Shown: positions 1-9,184 of the stretch, one piece after another
Position numbering within the stretch: the first letter of the stretch is position 1
Layout: every line of letters begins with the position of its first letter
Made by a program: the position numbers and the translations under genes
The notes under the pieces: generated by a model
The model's database searches: none
Told to the model about the DNA's origin: nothing
Seen by the model: only the letters and a program-made list of their open reading frames with translations
Origin: Pseudolabrys taiwanensis
Lineage (GTDB): Bacteria; Pseudomonadota; Alphaproteobacteria; Rhizobiales; Xanthobacteraceae
Length of the DNA stretch: 64,000 bases
Direction: 5' to 3'
Assembly (NCBI RefSeq): GCF_003367395.1
Contig: NZ_CP031417.1
Span: 4,216,001 to 4,280,000, forward strand

Positions 1-2
1 TG

Positions 3-551
3 TTCGAGAAGAAGAACGGCGTGAAGCTCGGCTTCATGGGCTTCTTCGTGAAGGCCTGTATCCAGGCGCTGCACGACATCCCGGCGGTCAACGCCGAGAT
101 CGACGGCACCGATCTCGTCTACAAGAACTACTATCACATCGGCATCGCGGTCGGCACCGAGAAGGGCCTGGTCGTGCCGGTCGTGCGTGACGCCGACCAG
201 CTTTCGCTCGCCGGCGTCGAAAAGAAGATCAACGATTTCGGCAAGCGCGCGCGCGACGGTCAGCTCAAGATCGACGAGATGCAGGGTGGCACCTTCACCA
301 TCACCAACGGCGGCATCTACGGCTCGCTGATGTCGACGCCGATCCTGAACGCGCCGCAGTCGGGCATCCTCGGCATGCATAAGATCCAGGAGCGTCCGGT
401 GGTCGTCGGCGGCAAGATCGAGATCCGCCCGATGATGTATCTGGCGCTCTCCTACGATCACCGCATCGTCGACGGTCGCGAGGCCGTCACGTTCCTCGTG
501 CGCGTCAAGGAATGCCTGGAAGACCCGACGCGGCTTGTCCTCGATCTGTGA
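3..551 (+). CDS. odhB: Dihydrolipoamide succinyltransferase (E2 of 2-oxoglutarate dehydrogenase), C-terminal part
   Basis: Only the last 182 residues are in the window; the gene runs in from the left, with the reading frame beginning at base 3. They form the E2 catalytic domain, which transfers succinyl groups from lipoyl-lysine to CoA in the TCA cycle. The end carries the active-site signature [11 protein letters not shown], with the catalytic His and Asp, and the family-typical ending [10 protein letters not shown]. The segments [12 protein letters not shown] and [14 protein letters not shown] match the succinyl-specific E2 (SucB/OdhB) better than the pyruvate E2. lpdA, the E3 partner, follows about 310 bases downstream with one small gene between, which supports an odhAB-lpd arrangement. 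Confidence 0.95.
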   Translation, partial: FEKKNGVKLGFMGFFVKACIQALHDIPAVNAEIDGTDLVYKNYYHIGIAVGTEKGLVVPVVRDADQLSLAGVEKKINDFGKRARDGQLKIDEMQGGTFTITNGGIYGSLMSTPILNAPQSGILGMHKIQERPVVVGGKIEIRPMMYLALSYDHRIVDGREAVTFLVRVKECLEDPTRLVLDL

Positions 552-558
552 GGGCGAG

Positions 559-807
559 ATGCCGAACGGTAAACCAGGTGACCATCCGCTGACCGACATC
601 GTCATGCATCGCATGCCGATGTTCGGCGGCGAAATCGACGACAAGGTCCGTAAGCTCGACGCCATCGTGTCGAACGAGCTTCGCGATGTGTTGGCCACGG
701 TGGTTTACTTCTGGCCATGGGGCGAGCGGACGCCGACCGATCCGCACGCCCTCTCGGCGATTCTCGATTCGCTGCAGCGTTGCGCCGAAAAGCAGGCGCG
801 CGCCTGA
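559..807 (+). CDS. Small conserved hypothetical protein between odhB and lpdA
   Basis: An 82-residue acidic protein starting at an ATG seven bases after the odhB stop, preceded by a purine-rich GAGGGCGAG that can serve as ribosome binding site. An upstream in-frame alternative start would overlap odhB and is less likely. The middle (EIDDKVRKLDAIVSNELRD) is predicted helical and is followed by an aromatic patch VVYFWPWG. It has no signal peptide, and I do not recognise a domain. Its position inside an E2-E3 operon suggests co-expression with the dehydrogenase complex; a link to the complex is only inference. Confidence 0.6.
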   Translation: MPNGKPGDHPLTDIVMHRMPMFGGEIDDKVRKLDAIVSNELRDVLATVVYFWPWGERTPTDPHALSAILDSLQRCAEKQARA

Positions 808-862
808 AGCGAAACCATACCGACAGGCGCGCGAGCGCTGATTTCTGAGCAGGACGTTTGTT

Positions 863-2260
863 ATGAGCTACGATCTTATCGTCATCGGTACCGGCCCTGG
901 CGGCTATGTCTGCGCCATCCGCGCGGCGCAGCTCGGGCTGAAGACCGCGGTGGTTGAAAAGACCTCCTTCGGCGGTACCTGCCTCAACATCGGCTGCATC
1001 CCGTCGAAGGCGCTGCTGCATGCGTCCGAGCTGTTCGAGGAAGCCGGGCACTCCTTCGCGAAGATGGGCATCGGCGTTCCCGCGCCGAAGCTCGATCTGC
1101 CGACCATGCTCAAGTTCAAGCAGGATGCCATCGACGGCAACGTGAAGGGCGTCGACTTCCTGTTCAAGAAGAACAAGATCGATGCCTTTATCGGCACCGG
1201 CCGCATCACCGCGCCCGGCAAGGTCGAGGTGAAGGGCAACGACGGCAAGACGCAGACACTGGAGACGAAGAACATCGTCATCGCCACCGGCTCGGATGTG
1301 GCGAAGCTTCGCGGCATCGAGATCGACGAGAAGCGCATCGTATCGTCGACCGGTGCGCTGTCGCTGGACAAGGTGCCGGAGCATCTCCTCGTCATCGGCG
1401 CCGGCGTCATCGGCCTCGAGCTCGGCTCGGTGTGGCGCCGCATCGGTGCCAAGGTCACCGTGGTGGAATTCCTCGACGGCGTGCTGCCCGGCATGGACGG
1501 CGAGGTGCGTAAGCAAGCACAGCGCCTGTTCGAGAAGCAGGGCATGACCTTCAAGCTGTCGTCCAAGGTCACTGGCGTCGATACGTCGGGCAAGAAACTG
1601 AAGGCGACGATCGAGCCGGCCAAGGGTGGCGCGGCGGAGACGATCGAAGCCGACATCGTGCTCGTCTCGACTGGGCGCGTGCCGTACACCGAAAACCTGG
1701 GTCTCAAGGAAGCCGGCGTTACGCTCGATGAGCGCGGCCGCGTCACGGTCGACCATCACTATGCGACCAACGTGCCGGGCATTTACGCCATCGGCGACGT
1801 GATCGTCGGACCGATGCTGGCGCACAAGGCCGAAGACGAAGGCGTTGCGGTCGCCGAGATTCTCGCCGGCCAGGCCGGTCATGTGAACTACGACGTCATT
1901 CCGGGCGTGGTTTACACGATGCCGGAGATCGCCGCGGTCGGTAAGTCCGAGGAAGATCTCAAGGCGGCCGGCGTTGCGTACAACGTCGGGAAATTTCCGT
2001 TCACGGCGAACGGCCGCGCCAAGGCTAACCAGCAGACCGATGGCTTCGTGAAGATCCTCGCCGACGCCAAGACCGACCGCGTCCTCGGCGTGCACATCAT
2101 CGGCTCGGACGCCGGCAACATGATCGCCGAGGCCTGCGTCGCCATGGAGTTCGGCGCGTCGGCGGAAGATATCGCTCGCACCTGCCATGCGCATCCGACG
2201 CTGCCCGAGGCGGTGAAGGAAGCCGCGCTCGCGGTCGCCAAGCGCGCGATCCATATGTGA
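863..2260 (+). CDS. lpdA: Dihydrolipoamide dehydrogenase (E3)
   Basis: A 465-residue flavoprotein disulfide reductase of normal family length. It reoxidises dihydrolipoamide of 2-oxo-acid dehydrogenases using FAD and passes electrons to NAD+. The N-terminal FAD motif GTGPGGY lies at residues 9-15, the redox disulfide is Cys40/Cys45 in [13 protein letters not shown], a second nucleotide motif [10 protein letters not shown] is near residue 180, and the C-terminal catalytic pair His444/Glu449 lies in HAHPTLPE. It follows odhB in the same direction and is presumably transcribed with it. All key residues are present. Confidence 0.97.
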   Translation: MSYDLIVIGTGPGGYVCAIRAAQLGLKTAVVEKTSFGGTCLNIGCIPSKALLHASELFEEAGHSFAKMGIGVPAPKLDLPTMLKFKQDAIDGNVKGVDFLFKKNKIDAFIGTGRITAPGKVEVKGNDGKTQTLETKNIVIATGSDVAKLRGIEIDEKRIVSSTGALSLDKVPEHLLVIGAGVIGLELGSVWRRIGAKVTVVEFLDGVLPGMDGEVRKQAQRLFEKQGMTFKLSSKVTGVDTSGKKLKATIEPAKGGAAETIEADIVLVSTGRVPYTENLGLKEAGVTLDERGRVTVDHHYATNVPGIYAIGDVIVGPMLAHKAEDEGVAVAEILAGQAGHVNYDVIPGVVYTMPEIAAVGKSEEDLKAAGVAYNVGKFPFTANGRAKANQQTDGFVKILADAKTDRVLGVHIIGSDAGNMIAEACVAMEFGASAEDIARTCHAHPTLPEAVKEAALAVAKRAIHM

Positions 2261-2268
2261 GTTGCTTA

Positions 2269-2378
2269 CCCTCCCCCGTGTGGGGAGGGTCGCGAACGAA
2301 GTGAGCGGGATGGGGTAGGCGCGATTGGGCCCGACCCCACCCCGACTGCTCTCGCTAAAGCGCGAGTAGGGGGAGGGC
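2269..2378. repeat. Intergenic palindromic repeat (CCCTCCCCC...GGGGGAGGG type)
   Basis: The space between lpdA and the next gene is filled by an imperfect inverted repeat: CCCTCCCCCGTGTGGGGAGGG at the left and AGTAGGGGGAGGGC at the right, with GGGTAGGCG.../...GACCCCACCCC and CTCGCTAAAGCGCGAG pairing inside. This is the general form of non-coding palindromic repeats common in Bradyrhizobium-like genomes. It may act as a transcript end or stabiliser for lpdA mRNA. There is no coding potential. Confidence 0.7.
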
Positions 2379-2432
2379 AAGGAAGACAGCCCCCGCCTTA
2401 CTTCCGCGCCGGATGGCCCTATATTCCGGGGC

Positions 2433-2969
2433 ATGCATCGCCGCTGGCTCCGCCCCTTCTGGACGCTCCTCGCGCTGTTCTTCCTGCTGGAAGCGTGGCT
2501 GTGGGACCATCTCAAGCCGCTGGTCGCCTGGTTCGTCGACCTGCTGCCCTGGGCGCGGCTGAAGGCCGCGTTGCGGCGGACGATCGAGCGCCTGCCGCCT
2601 TATGCGGCGCTGGCTGTGTTCGTCGTGCCGTTCATCGTGCTGTTGCCGCTGAAATTCCTAGAGGTCTATCTGCTCGCCAGCCGGCAATGGATCGCGGCCG
2701 GTTTCGTGCTGGTGTTGGCCAAGTTGCTCGGCCTCGGCGTCACGGCCTTCGTGTTCGACGCGACGCGCGAAAAGCTTTTGCAAATGCCGTGGTTCGCGCG
2801 CCTCTACGATTGGTCCATGTGGGCGCGCGACTGGGCGCATGCGCAGACTGAGCCGATCCGCCAGCGCATGCACAAGCTGGCGTCGCTGTTCGGGCCGCAG
2901 CGCGCCGGCCGCTTCTTCCGCCGCTTCCTGCGCCTGCGCCGCCGCGCCTATCGCGACAGCGCGGCTTAG
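2433..2969 (+). CDS. Hypothetical inner-membrane protein
   Basis: A 178-residue very basic protein with a hydrophobic N-terminal segment (WTLLALFFLLEAWLWD, about residues 10-25), two closely spaced membrane segments (about residues 58-78 and 88-106) and a cytoplasmic Arg-rich tail (FFRRFLRLRRRAYRD). The two central segments plus a long charged tail resemble small unknown membrane proteins seen in Hyphomicrobiales, but I do not recognise a named family. It is followed by the convergent DUF4337 gene after 24 bases. Function unknown. Confidence 0.7.
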   Translation: MHRRWLRPFWTLLALFFLLEAWLWDHLKPLVAWFVDLLPWARLKAALRRTIERLPPYAALAVFVVPFIVLLPLKFLEVYLLASRQWIAAGFVLVLAKLLGLGVTAFVFDATREKLLQMPWFARLYDWSMWARDWAHAQTEPIRQRMHKLASLFGPQRAGRFFRRFLRLRRRAYRDSAA

Positions 2970-2993
2970 ACATTATCTGACACGCCCGTGCGC

Positions 2994-3599
2994 CTAATGG
3001 CCGCCGAGGAAGCTCAGGGCATGGGGTGCCCAAAGACCGAGGCCCATGAAGCCGAGGCCGAAGATGCCGACGAGGCCCGATAGCCAGCCGAGCACGACCA
3101 TGCTGGTGATCACTTCCGCCGACGCGAGCACGATGCCGATCTGGAACGCCGCCGAAGCGAACTCGTAGAGGTGATAGCGCGCCAGATGCAGGTCGCGAAT
3201 GTGCTCGTGATGTTCGGCGAGCTCCCGCAATTCCTTGCGGCCGTCCTTCTCCTTCGGATCGGATTCGTAGCGCGCGACGGTGGCGCGCCAAGCCTCGATC
3301 TGCTTGGTCATCGCCGCCTTGGCCTCGTCGTTGTTGATGGTCGCAAGCTGTGTCGCCATCCCTTCCGCCGCCGTGCGCAGCGCCGTCTGACGGATGGTCT
3401 TGGCCTGGAAGAAATTCCAGGTGTCGGACGCCTTGATGTTCTCGGCGATGCCGGCGGTCTGCTCGCTCTTGCCCAAAGTTTCGGAGAAGGCGAGGAACAG
3501 CGCCATCACCGAAATCAGCAGCGCGATCTTCTTGTTGCCGCCATGCGAGGCGTGCTCGGCATGTTCGGCGTGTTCGAGATTTTCGTGCGGTCCAGCCAT
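2994..3599 (-). CDS. DUF4337-family membrane protein
   Basis: A 201-residue protein. The His-rich start (HENLEHAEHAEHASHGG) may bind metal. It is followed by a transmembrane segment (KKIALLISVMALFLAFSET, about residues 23-42), a segment typical of DUF4337 (ASDTWNFFQAKTIRQTAL), a helical soluble middle with KAAMTKQIEAWRATVARYES, and two C-terminal membrane helices (about residues 145-190). Family function is unknown. The start is the ATG at 3599, preceded by GGGGGCGAC in the mRNA sense. It stands alone between convergent and codirectional neighbours with no clear operon. Confidence 0.8.
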   Translation of the reverse strand: MAGPHENLEHAEHAEHASHGGNKKIALLISVMALFLAFSETLGKSEQTAGIAENIKASDTWNFFQAKTIRQTALRTAAEGMATQLATINNDEAKAAMTKQIEAWRATVARYESDPKEKDGRKELRELAEHHEHIRDLHLARYHLYEFASAAFQIGIVLASAEVITSMVVLGWLSGLVGIFGLGFMGLGLWAPHALSFLGGH

Positions 3600-3736
3600 T
3601 GTCGCCCCCTTGCGTGCATGATCCCTAACCGGTCTCGGATAAGATCATGCACCCCCTGAATTGCCGCACGATGATAGCAAAGCGCGGTCACATACAAGGG
3701 GGACGAGGCCCGTTTAGGCCTTATATGGCGGTGTTT

Positions 3737-4672
3737 TTAGGCGCGAGGATGAGCGCTCGCATAAACGTCGAGTAAATGTTCGGCGTCGACCGCGGTATAG
3801 ATCTGCGTCGTCGACAGCGACGCGTGGCCAAGCAATTCCTGGATGGCGCGCAAATCGCCGCCGCGCGCCAGAAGGTGGGTGGCGAAGGAGTGCCGCAGCG
3901 CATGCGGCGTTGCGCTATCGGGCAGTCCGAGTGCGCCGCGCAGACGCGCCATCGCCAGTTGTACGATGCGCGGCGACAGCGGTCCGCCGCGGGCGCCCAA
4001 GAACAGTGGGCCGTCCGGCGGCAAATCGTAGGGGCACAGCGCGACGTAGTCGGCGATCGCTTTGGTGACCTGCGGCAGCACCGGCACCATGCGGGTCTTG
4101 TTGCCTTTGCCCAGCACGGTGAGCGCGTCGCGGCCGTCCGCATCCTTGCGCTTGAGACCGAGCGCTTCGGAGATACGAAGCCCCGAACCGTAAAGCAAAG
4201 CGAGCACGGCTGCGTCGCGCGCCAGCACCCATGTCTCGCGTTCTTCACCCGCGCGCACATCGATGTCGGTCATCTGCTTGGCGGACGAGGCGGCGAGCGG
4301 CTTCGGCAAGGTTTTCGGCAGCTTCGGCGTGCGCACGGCGGCGAGCGCGCCGACCTTGCCCTTGCCGTTGCGCTCGAGGAAACGGGCGAAGGATCGTACG
4401 CCGGCAAGCGAGCGCATCAGCGTGCGGTTGCCGGCGCCGTCACCGCGCCGCGCCGCCATGAAGGCGCGGACATCGGCGGGCGTGAGCTTGGCCAGTTGCG
4501 TCAAATTGGGCCGGCCGCCAAGGTGTTCCGCCATGAAGGCGAGGAACTGGCCGACATCGCGCCGGTAGGCTTCCAGCGTCTTCGGCGACATCCGCCGTTC
4601 CGCGCCGAGGTAATCGAGCCAGCGCGTGATCTCGCTGGCGACATCGGCGGCGATGCTTAGCTGTAGGTCCAT
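3737..4672 (-). CDS. xerC: Site-specific tyrosine recombinase XerC
   Basis: A 311-residue tyrosine recombinase that, with XerD, resolves chromosome dimers at dif. The N-terminal SAM-like core-binding domain spans about residues 10-100; the catalytic domain carries Arg166 (GSGLRISEA), Lys189, His257 and Arg260 (HALRHSF), His283 (LGHASLSTTQ) and the nucleophile Tyr292. The start chosen is the ATG at 4672. A longer frame to 4807 exists, but those 45 extra residues are encoded by the repeat element next door and read VPAFAGTT, a known mistranslation of such repeats. Its place back-to-back with priA is the usual alphaproteobacterial position of xerC. Confidence 0.92.
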   Translation of the reverse strand: MDLQLSIAADVASEITRWLDYLGAERRMSPKTLEAYRRDVGQFLAFMAEHLGGRPNLTQLAKLTPADVRAFMAARRGDGAGNRTLMRSLAGVRSFARFLERNGKGKVGALAAVRTPKLPKTLPKPLAASSAKQMTDIDVRAGEERETWVLARDAAVLALLYGSGLRISEALGLKRKDADGRDALTVLGKGNKTRMVPVLPQVTKAIADYVALCPYDLPPDGPLFLGARGGPLSPRIVQLAMARLRGALGLPDSATPHALRHSFATHLLARGGDLRAIQELLGHASLSTTQIYTAVDAEHLLDVYASAHPRA

Positions 4673-4680
4673 GACAATCT

Positions 4681-4789
4681 CGGTCGTCCCCGCGAAAGCG
4701 GGGACCCAGTACGCCGCAGCCCATCGCAGACGGCGCAGCGTACTGGATCCCGGCTCGCGCGCCCTCTGGGCGCTTGGCCGGGATGACAG
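4681..4789. repeat. Palindromic repeat element between xerC and priA
   Basis: The space consists of three nested hairpins: GTCCCCGCGAAAGCGGGGAC, then CCAGTACGCCGC...GCGCAGCGTACTGG, then ATCCCGGCTCGCGCG...CTTGGCCGGGAT. Read on the minus strand it gives the pseudo-peptide WVPAFAGTT that contaminates many start-site predictions. Degenerate relatives lie at 15668 and 36378. It sits between the 5' ends of two divergent genes, so it may carry or flank their promoters. Confidence 0.75.
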
Positions 4790-4845
4790 TAGGAGCCCAT
4801 CCTTCACCCTTCCTTAACCGCGCGGAATCGGCCTAGACCACCCTC

Positions 4846-7017
4846 ATGAGTATGCGCGTCGTCGATATCCTGGTGCCGGTCGCGCTCGACCAGGCCTATT
4901 CCTACCGGGTGCCGGCGGGGATGGAGCTGTCGCCGGGCGACGTCGTCGCCGTGCCGCTCGGGGCGCGCGAAAGCATCGGCGTGGTCTGGGCCGAAAATCC
5001 CAATCCGAATCCGCGCCTGCACAACCGTCTCAAGGACGTCGAGGCCAAGCTCGACGTCGAGCCGCTCAAGGCCGAGCTGCGCAGCTTCATCGACTGGGTG
5101 TCGAATTACACGTTGTCGTCGCGCGGCATGGTGCTGCGCATGGCCCTGCGCATGGGCGACGGCAATCCCGGCCGTGAGCGTGTCGGCGTGCGGCTTTCCG
5201 GCCCCAAGCCGAAGCGCATGACGCCCGCGCGGGCACGCGTGCTTGAGTTGCTTGCCGATGGCCTCATCCGCTCGAAAAGCGAAACGGCGGTTGAAGCCGG
5301 TGTCAGCGCCGGCGTTGTCGATGGCTTGATCGACGAAGGCACGCTGGAAACGGTGGTGCTGCCGCCGGAACCATTGATGCGTGTGCCCGATCCGGAATTC
5401 CGCAAACCGGAATTCTCACTGGGACAGTTGGCAGCAGCGGATGCGTTGCGCACCACGGTCGATCAAGGCGGCTATACGGTAACGCTGCTCGACGGCGTCA
5501 CCGGCTCCGGCAAGACGGAAGTTTATTTCGAGGCTGTCGCCGAGAACATCCGCCTTAAGCGTCAAACGTTGATATTGATGCCCGAGATCGCGTTGACCGC
5601 CGGCTTTCTCGATCGCTTTGCCGATCGCTTCGGCGTGCGGCCGGCGGAATGGCATTCGCAACTCAATGCCCGCAAGCGCGCGCGCACCTGGGCGGCTGTT
5701 GCCGCCAACGAAGTGCCGGTGATCGTCGGCGCGCGCTCGGCCTTGTTCCTGCCGTATGCCGATCTCGGCCTGGTCATCGTCGATGAAGAGCACGATCCCG
5801 CCTACAAGCAGGAAGACGGTGCCCACTATCACGCGCGCGACATGGCGGTGGTACGCGGCTCCATCGCCAAGTTTCCGGTGATCCTGGCGTCGGCGACGCC
5901 GTCGGTGGAATCGGAAGTCAATGCGCGCAAAGGCCGCTATCGCCGGCTGCATCTGCCGGAGCGTTTCGGCGGCGCGCATCTGCCGCATATCGAGCCGATC
6001 GACCTGCGCCGCGAGGGCCCGCCGCGCGGTCGCTTCATCTCGCCGCGTCTGGCGGAGGCTGTACAGAATACTTTGGAGCGCAAGGAACAGGCGCTGCTGT
6101 TCCTCAACCGGCGCGGCTTCGCGCCGCTGACGCTGTGCCGCACCTGCGGCTTTCGCCTGCAATGTCCGAACTGCGATGCCTGGCTGGTCGATCACCGCTT
6201 CAAGCGCCGGCTCGTTTGCCATCACTGCGGTTTCAACATGCCGCCGCCCGCTGAATGTCCGCAGTGCCATGCGACTGAAAGCTTCGCAGCGGTCGGTCCC
6301 GGCGTCGAGCGGCTGCATCAGGAGGCGGCCGATCTGTTTCCGCAGGCGCGCATTCTGGTGCTGTCGAGCGATCTTGTTGAATCGGTCGAGCGCTTACGCA
6401 GCGAGCTCGACGACGTGGCGGAGGGGCGGTTCGATCTCGTCATCGGCACGCAGCTCGTCGCCAAGGGACACCACTTTCCCAAGCTCAATCTCGTCGGCAT
6501 CGTCGATGCCGATCTCGGTTTAGGGAATGGCGACCCGCGGGCCGCCGAACGCACGTTCCAGATGCTGCATCAGGTGGTCGGCCGCGCCGGCCGAGAAGAG
6601 GGGCGCGGCGTCGGCTTCTTGCAGACGCATCAGCCGGAGCATCCGGTGATGCAGGCGCTCATCCGCGGCGACCGCGAGGCTTTCTACGAGAACGAAATCG
6701 CGCTGCGCGAGGCGACATCCTATCCGCCGTTCGGGCGGTTGGCGGGCCTGGTCGTCAGCGCCGCCGACAAGCATGCGGCGGAAAGCTACGGACGGGCATT
6801 GGTCGGCCTGGCGCCGAAGGACGAACAGGTGCGCGTGCTGGGGCCGGCGGAAGCGCCGATCGCCGTCATGCGCGGCCGGCACCGCTTTCGTATCTTGGTG
6901 AAGGCGCCGCGCGCTTACGATCTGTCCGGCTATCTGCGGGACTGGCTCAGCCAGGCGCCGAAGACGAAGGGCAGCCTGCAGCTCGAAGTGGACGTCGACC
7001 CGCAGAGTTTCTTTTGA
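4846..7017 (+). CDS. priA: Primosomal protein N' (replication restart helicase PriA)
   Basis: A 723-residue superfamily-2 DNA helicase that recognises stalled forks and loads the replisome outside oriC. It has an N-terminal 3'-end-binding domain (about 1-100), Walker A GVTGSGKT (about 217-224), Walker B DEEH (about 312-315) with the aromatic-rich loop DPAYKQEDGAHYHARD, and a zinc-binding domain with four paired cysteine motifs (CRTCGFRLQCPNC, CHHCG, CPQC; about 430-480), followed by helicase motifs V/VI (IGTQLVAKGHHFP, HQVVGRAGR). It is transcribed divergently from xerC. Length and motifs are complete. Confidence 0.96.
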   Translation: MSMRVVDILVPVALDQAYSYRVPAGMELSPGDVVAVPLGARESIGVVWAENPNPNPRLHNRLKDVEAKLDVEPLKAELRSFIDWVSNYTLSSRGMVLRMALRMGDGNPGRERVGVRLSGPKPKRMTPARARVLELLADGLIRSKSETAVEAGVSAGVVDGLIDEGTLETVVLPPEPLMRVPDPEFRKPEFSLGQLAAADALRTTVDQGGYTVTLLDGVTGSGKTEVYFEAVAENIRLKRQTLILMPEIALTAGFLDRFADRFGVRPAEWHSQLNARKRARTWAAVAANEVPVIVGARSALFLPYADLGLVIVDEEHDPAYKQEDGAHYHARDMAVVRGSIAKFPVILASATPSVESEVNARKGRYRRLHLPERFGGAHLPHIEPIDLRREGPPRGRFISPRLAEAVQNTLERKEQALLFLNRRGFAPLTLCRTCGFRLQCPNCDAWLVDHRFKRRLVCHHCGFNMPPPAECPQCHATESFAAVGPGVERLHQEAADLFPQARILVLSSDLVESVERLRSELDDVAEGRFDLVIGTQLVAKGHHFPKLNLVGIVDADLGLGNGDPRAAERTFQMLHQVVGRAGREEGRGVGFLQTHQPEHPVMQALIRGDREAFYENEIALREATSYPPFGRLAGLVVSAADKHAAESYGRALVGLAPKDEQVRVLGPAEAPIAVMRGRHRFRILVKAPRAYDLSGYLRDWLSQAPKTKGSLQLEVDVDPQSFF

Positions 7018-7019
7018 GG

Positions 7020-7130
7020 GCATGAGCCTCATCCTGAGGGGGCCGGCAAAGCCGGAAGTCTCGAGGATGAGCCGATCCTCATGGTTCGAGGAGCGTCGCT
7101 TGCGCGACGCTCCTCACCTGAGGATCGAGT
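7020..7130. repeat. Palindromic repeat element (CTCATCCTGAGG type)
   Basis: Starts three bases after the priA stop and ends at the aldo/keto reductase stop. It contains CTCATCCTGAGG, GGCCGGCAAAGCCGG, TCGAGGATGAG and GGAGCGTCGCTTGCGCGACGCTCC, so it can fold into several hairpins. A second, better-preserved copy lies in the atp operon at 15031-15138. Between two convergent genes it may serve as a bidirectional transcript end. Confidence 0.75.
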
Positions 7131-8135
7131 TTAAGCCGCCGCGTGTTCCGGCGGCGCCATGAATTCAGGGCCGACCGGCTGCTTGATGTGCGTTGCAAGA
7201 ATGGCGTCGATTTCCTTCATCGCCGCGGCATCGAGCTTCCAGCCATAAACGCCGTCGACGGGATCGAGTTGATCCGGCCGGCGCGCGCCCCACAGCGCAA
7301 AGCCGTCGCCCTGCTTGTCGAGGATCCAGCGCACGGCCAGGTGCACGACGCGTTTGCCGTAGCGCTCTTGAGCGAACTGATCGAGCGCGCTGACGGCGTT
7401 CAGATACTGCGCAAAGCGCGGCTCCTGAAATTTCGGATCGCTCTTGCGCAGGTCGTCGCCGCTGAACTTGGCATCCTTCGTCATCTTGCCGGCGAGCAGG
7501 CCGCGGCACAGCGCGCCGTAAGCAAGCGTCAGAATGTTGTTGCGCTGTGCATAAGGCAAAATATCGCGCTCGATCTCGCGTTCGAACAGATTGTAGGGCG
7601 GCTGATCGGTGGCGAGCGGCGTCACCGCGCGAAATTTATCCATCTGCTCAGGCGAGAAGTTACTGACGCCTACGGCGCGGATCTTGCCGGCCTTCACCAG
7701 GTCCTTCAGCGTGCCGGCGGTTTCTTCGATCGGCACATTGGGATCGGGCCAGTGCACTTGATAGAGATCGATCACGTCGGTCTTCAGCCGGCGCAGCGAG
7801 TCGTCGATCTCCGTCAGGATGCGGCCGCGGCTGGCGTTGCGGAACACCTTGCCATCCCGCCAATCGAGCGCGACCTTGGTGGCGATGACCACTTTGTTGC
7901 GGCGGCCACCCTCGGCCAGCGCCTTGCCGACGATCTCTTCCGAATGACCGAAGCCATAGACGGGCGCGGTATCGATCAGCGTGATGCCGCGATCGACGGC
8001 GGCCTGAATGGTGCGGATCGATTGGGCGTCATCGCTGCCGCCCCACATCCAACCGCCGATGGCCCACGTGCCGAGTGCAACGCGCGAAGGTGCGAGATCA
8101 ATGCCGGGGATCGTCGTGGTTTCGATAGCCGTCAT
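7131..8135 (-). CDS. Aldo/keto reductase
   Basis: A 334-residue TIM-barrel NADPH-dependent oxidoreductase. Seen: the N-terminal LGTWAIGGWMWGG strand, catalytic Asp and Tyr in DTAPVYGFGHSEE, the conserved Lys in VVIATKVALDW, His in YQVHWPDPNVP, and the cofactor-loop region WGARRPDQLDPV. The length fits the AKR11/AKR13-like group (YajO/Tas-like). The substrate cannot be told from sequence. It precedes an EamA transporter gene by 24 bases in the same direction, which could be an operon with the transporter first. Confidence 0.88.
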   Translation of the reverse strand: MTAIETTTIPGIDLAPSRVALGTWAIGGWMWGGSDDAQSIRTIQAAVDRGITLIDTAPVYGFGHSEEIVGKALAEGGRRNKVVIATKVALDWRDGKVFRNASRGRILTEIDDSLRRLKTDVIDLYQVHWPDPNVPIEETAGTLKDLVKAGKIRAVGVSNFSPEQMDKFRAVTPLATDQPPYNLFEREIERDILPYAQRNNILTLAYGALCRGLLAGKMTKDAKFSGDDLRKSDPKFQEPRFAQYLNAVSALDQFAQERYGKRVVHLAVRWILDKQGDGFALWGARRPDQLDPVDGVYGWKLDAAAMKEIDAILATHIKQPVGPEFMAPPEHAAA

Positions 8136-8159
8136 GGCGCTACTCCAGTGCTGTATCCG

Positions 8160-9014
8160 CTATTCGGCCGGTGTCGCCCTCGGTTTGCCGGCCTGCTGGC
8201 CGATTAGAAGACTGCCGAGGACAATAAGGGCGCCGATGCCCTGTACGAAGGTCGGCACGAAGCCTTTGATCGAAGCGTCGAGCGCGAAGGCGACGACCGG
8301 GATGAGAAGGAAGAACGGCGCCACCGACGGCGCGCCCGCCTTGTCGATCGCATAGAACCAAAGCGCGTAGGTCGTGCTGGTTCCGATCAATGCGACATAA
8401 GCGAAGCCGGCGATGTTCTGCGCCGTCACTGTCGTCGGAATGTCACCGATCAGAATCGCGAGTACCGCCAGTTCGATGCCGCCGACGACCAATTGCCAAG
8501 CCGTGAAGGCGAGCAACGGCGCGGGCCGGCCCCAGCGGTTGAGCAGCACCCCGCCAAGCGCGAGCGATACGGCCGCGCCAATGCCGGCGACGGTGCCGAT
8601 GAGGTCGAGTGCGACCGTGCCGTGGGTCAACAGCAACATGACACCGATGGCACCGGCGACAACGCCGGCGAGACGGATAGGGGACGGGCTTTGGCCGAGC
8701 AGCGGCCAGGCGATCAGCACGGTGAAGATTGGGCCCAGCGATTGCAGCGTGCCGGCGACGCCGCCGGGCAGGCGCTCTGCCGCGATGAAAAAGAAGGCAA
8801 AGAAGATCCCGCAGTTGAGCGTGCCGAGCAGGGTCACCTTGAGCAGCCAGTCGCGTGGCGGCAGCCGCAGGTCGATGAACAGCAGCGGCAATCCGCCACC
8901 GAGGGCCCGCACGGCGGCGACGAAGACAGGGTTGTGCGGCAGTATCGTGCTGGTAACGATGTAGGTCGTGCCCCAGATCGCCGCAGCGAGGGCAGCGGAT
9001 AGCTTCGGATTCAT
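8160..9014 (-). CDS. EamA-family drug/metabolite transporter
   Basis: A 284-residue inner-membrane protein with ten predicted helices arranged as two EamA repeats (first starting AAIWGTTYIVTST, second LALGGVLLNRWGRPAP). Such DMT proteins export amino acids or other metabolites, or take up solutes; the substrate is unknown. I start it at the ATG at 9014, where the first helix begins almost at once; a longer frame to 9188 would add 58 residues without membrane character. Together with the next EamA gene upstream it forms a tandem pair, but the two proteins differ clearly. Confidence 0.85.
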   Translation of the reverse strand: MNPKLSAALAAAIWGTTYIVTSTILPHNPVFVAAVRALGGGLPLLFIDLRLPPRDWLLKVTLLGTLNCGIFFAFFFIAAERLPGGVAGTLQSLGPIFTVLIAWPLLGQSPSPIRLAGVVAGAIGVMLLLTHGTVALDLIGTVAGIGAAVSLALGGVLLNRWGRPAPLLAFTAWQLVVGGIELAVLAILIGDIPTTVTAQNIAGFAYVALIGTSTTYALWFYAIDKAGAPSVAPFFLLIPVVAFALDASIKGFVPTFVQGIGALIVLGSLLIGQQAGKPRATPAE

Positions 9015-9184
9015 TTTAAAGAAAACCTTCGAACGGATGTCGGTGCGCAGGCCTGCGCGCCGTACAGATAGGTGTTTGCCGGCCCGTCCATGAGGACGGT
9101 GCGGCGCAGACCAGATGTTCGGATTTGCCGGTTCGACTATGGGATGACTGCCCGGCAAATGCGGGCAAGCGGCGGCAATCGCCG

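Noticed and set aside
602..2515. Long minus-strand open frame (637 codons) opposite lpdA
   Set aside because: It is antisense to a complete lpdA; its His/Arg/Asp-rich composition is the usual mirror of GC-rich codons. No domain.
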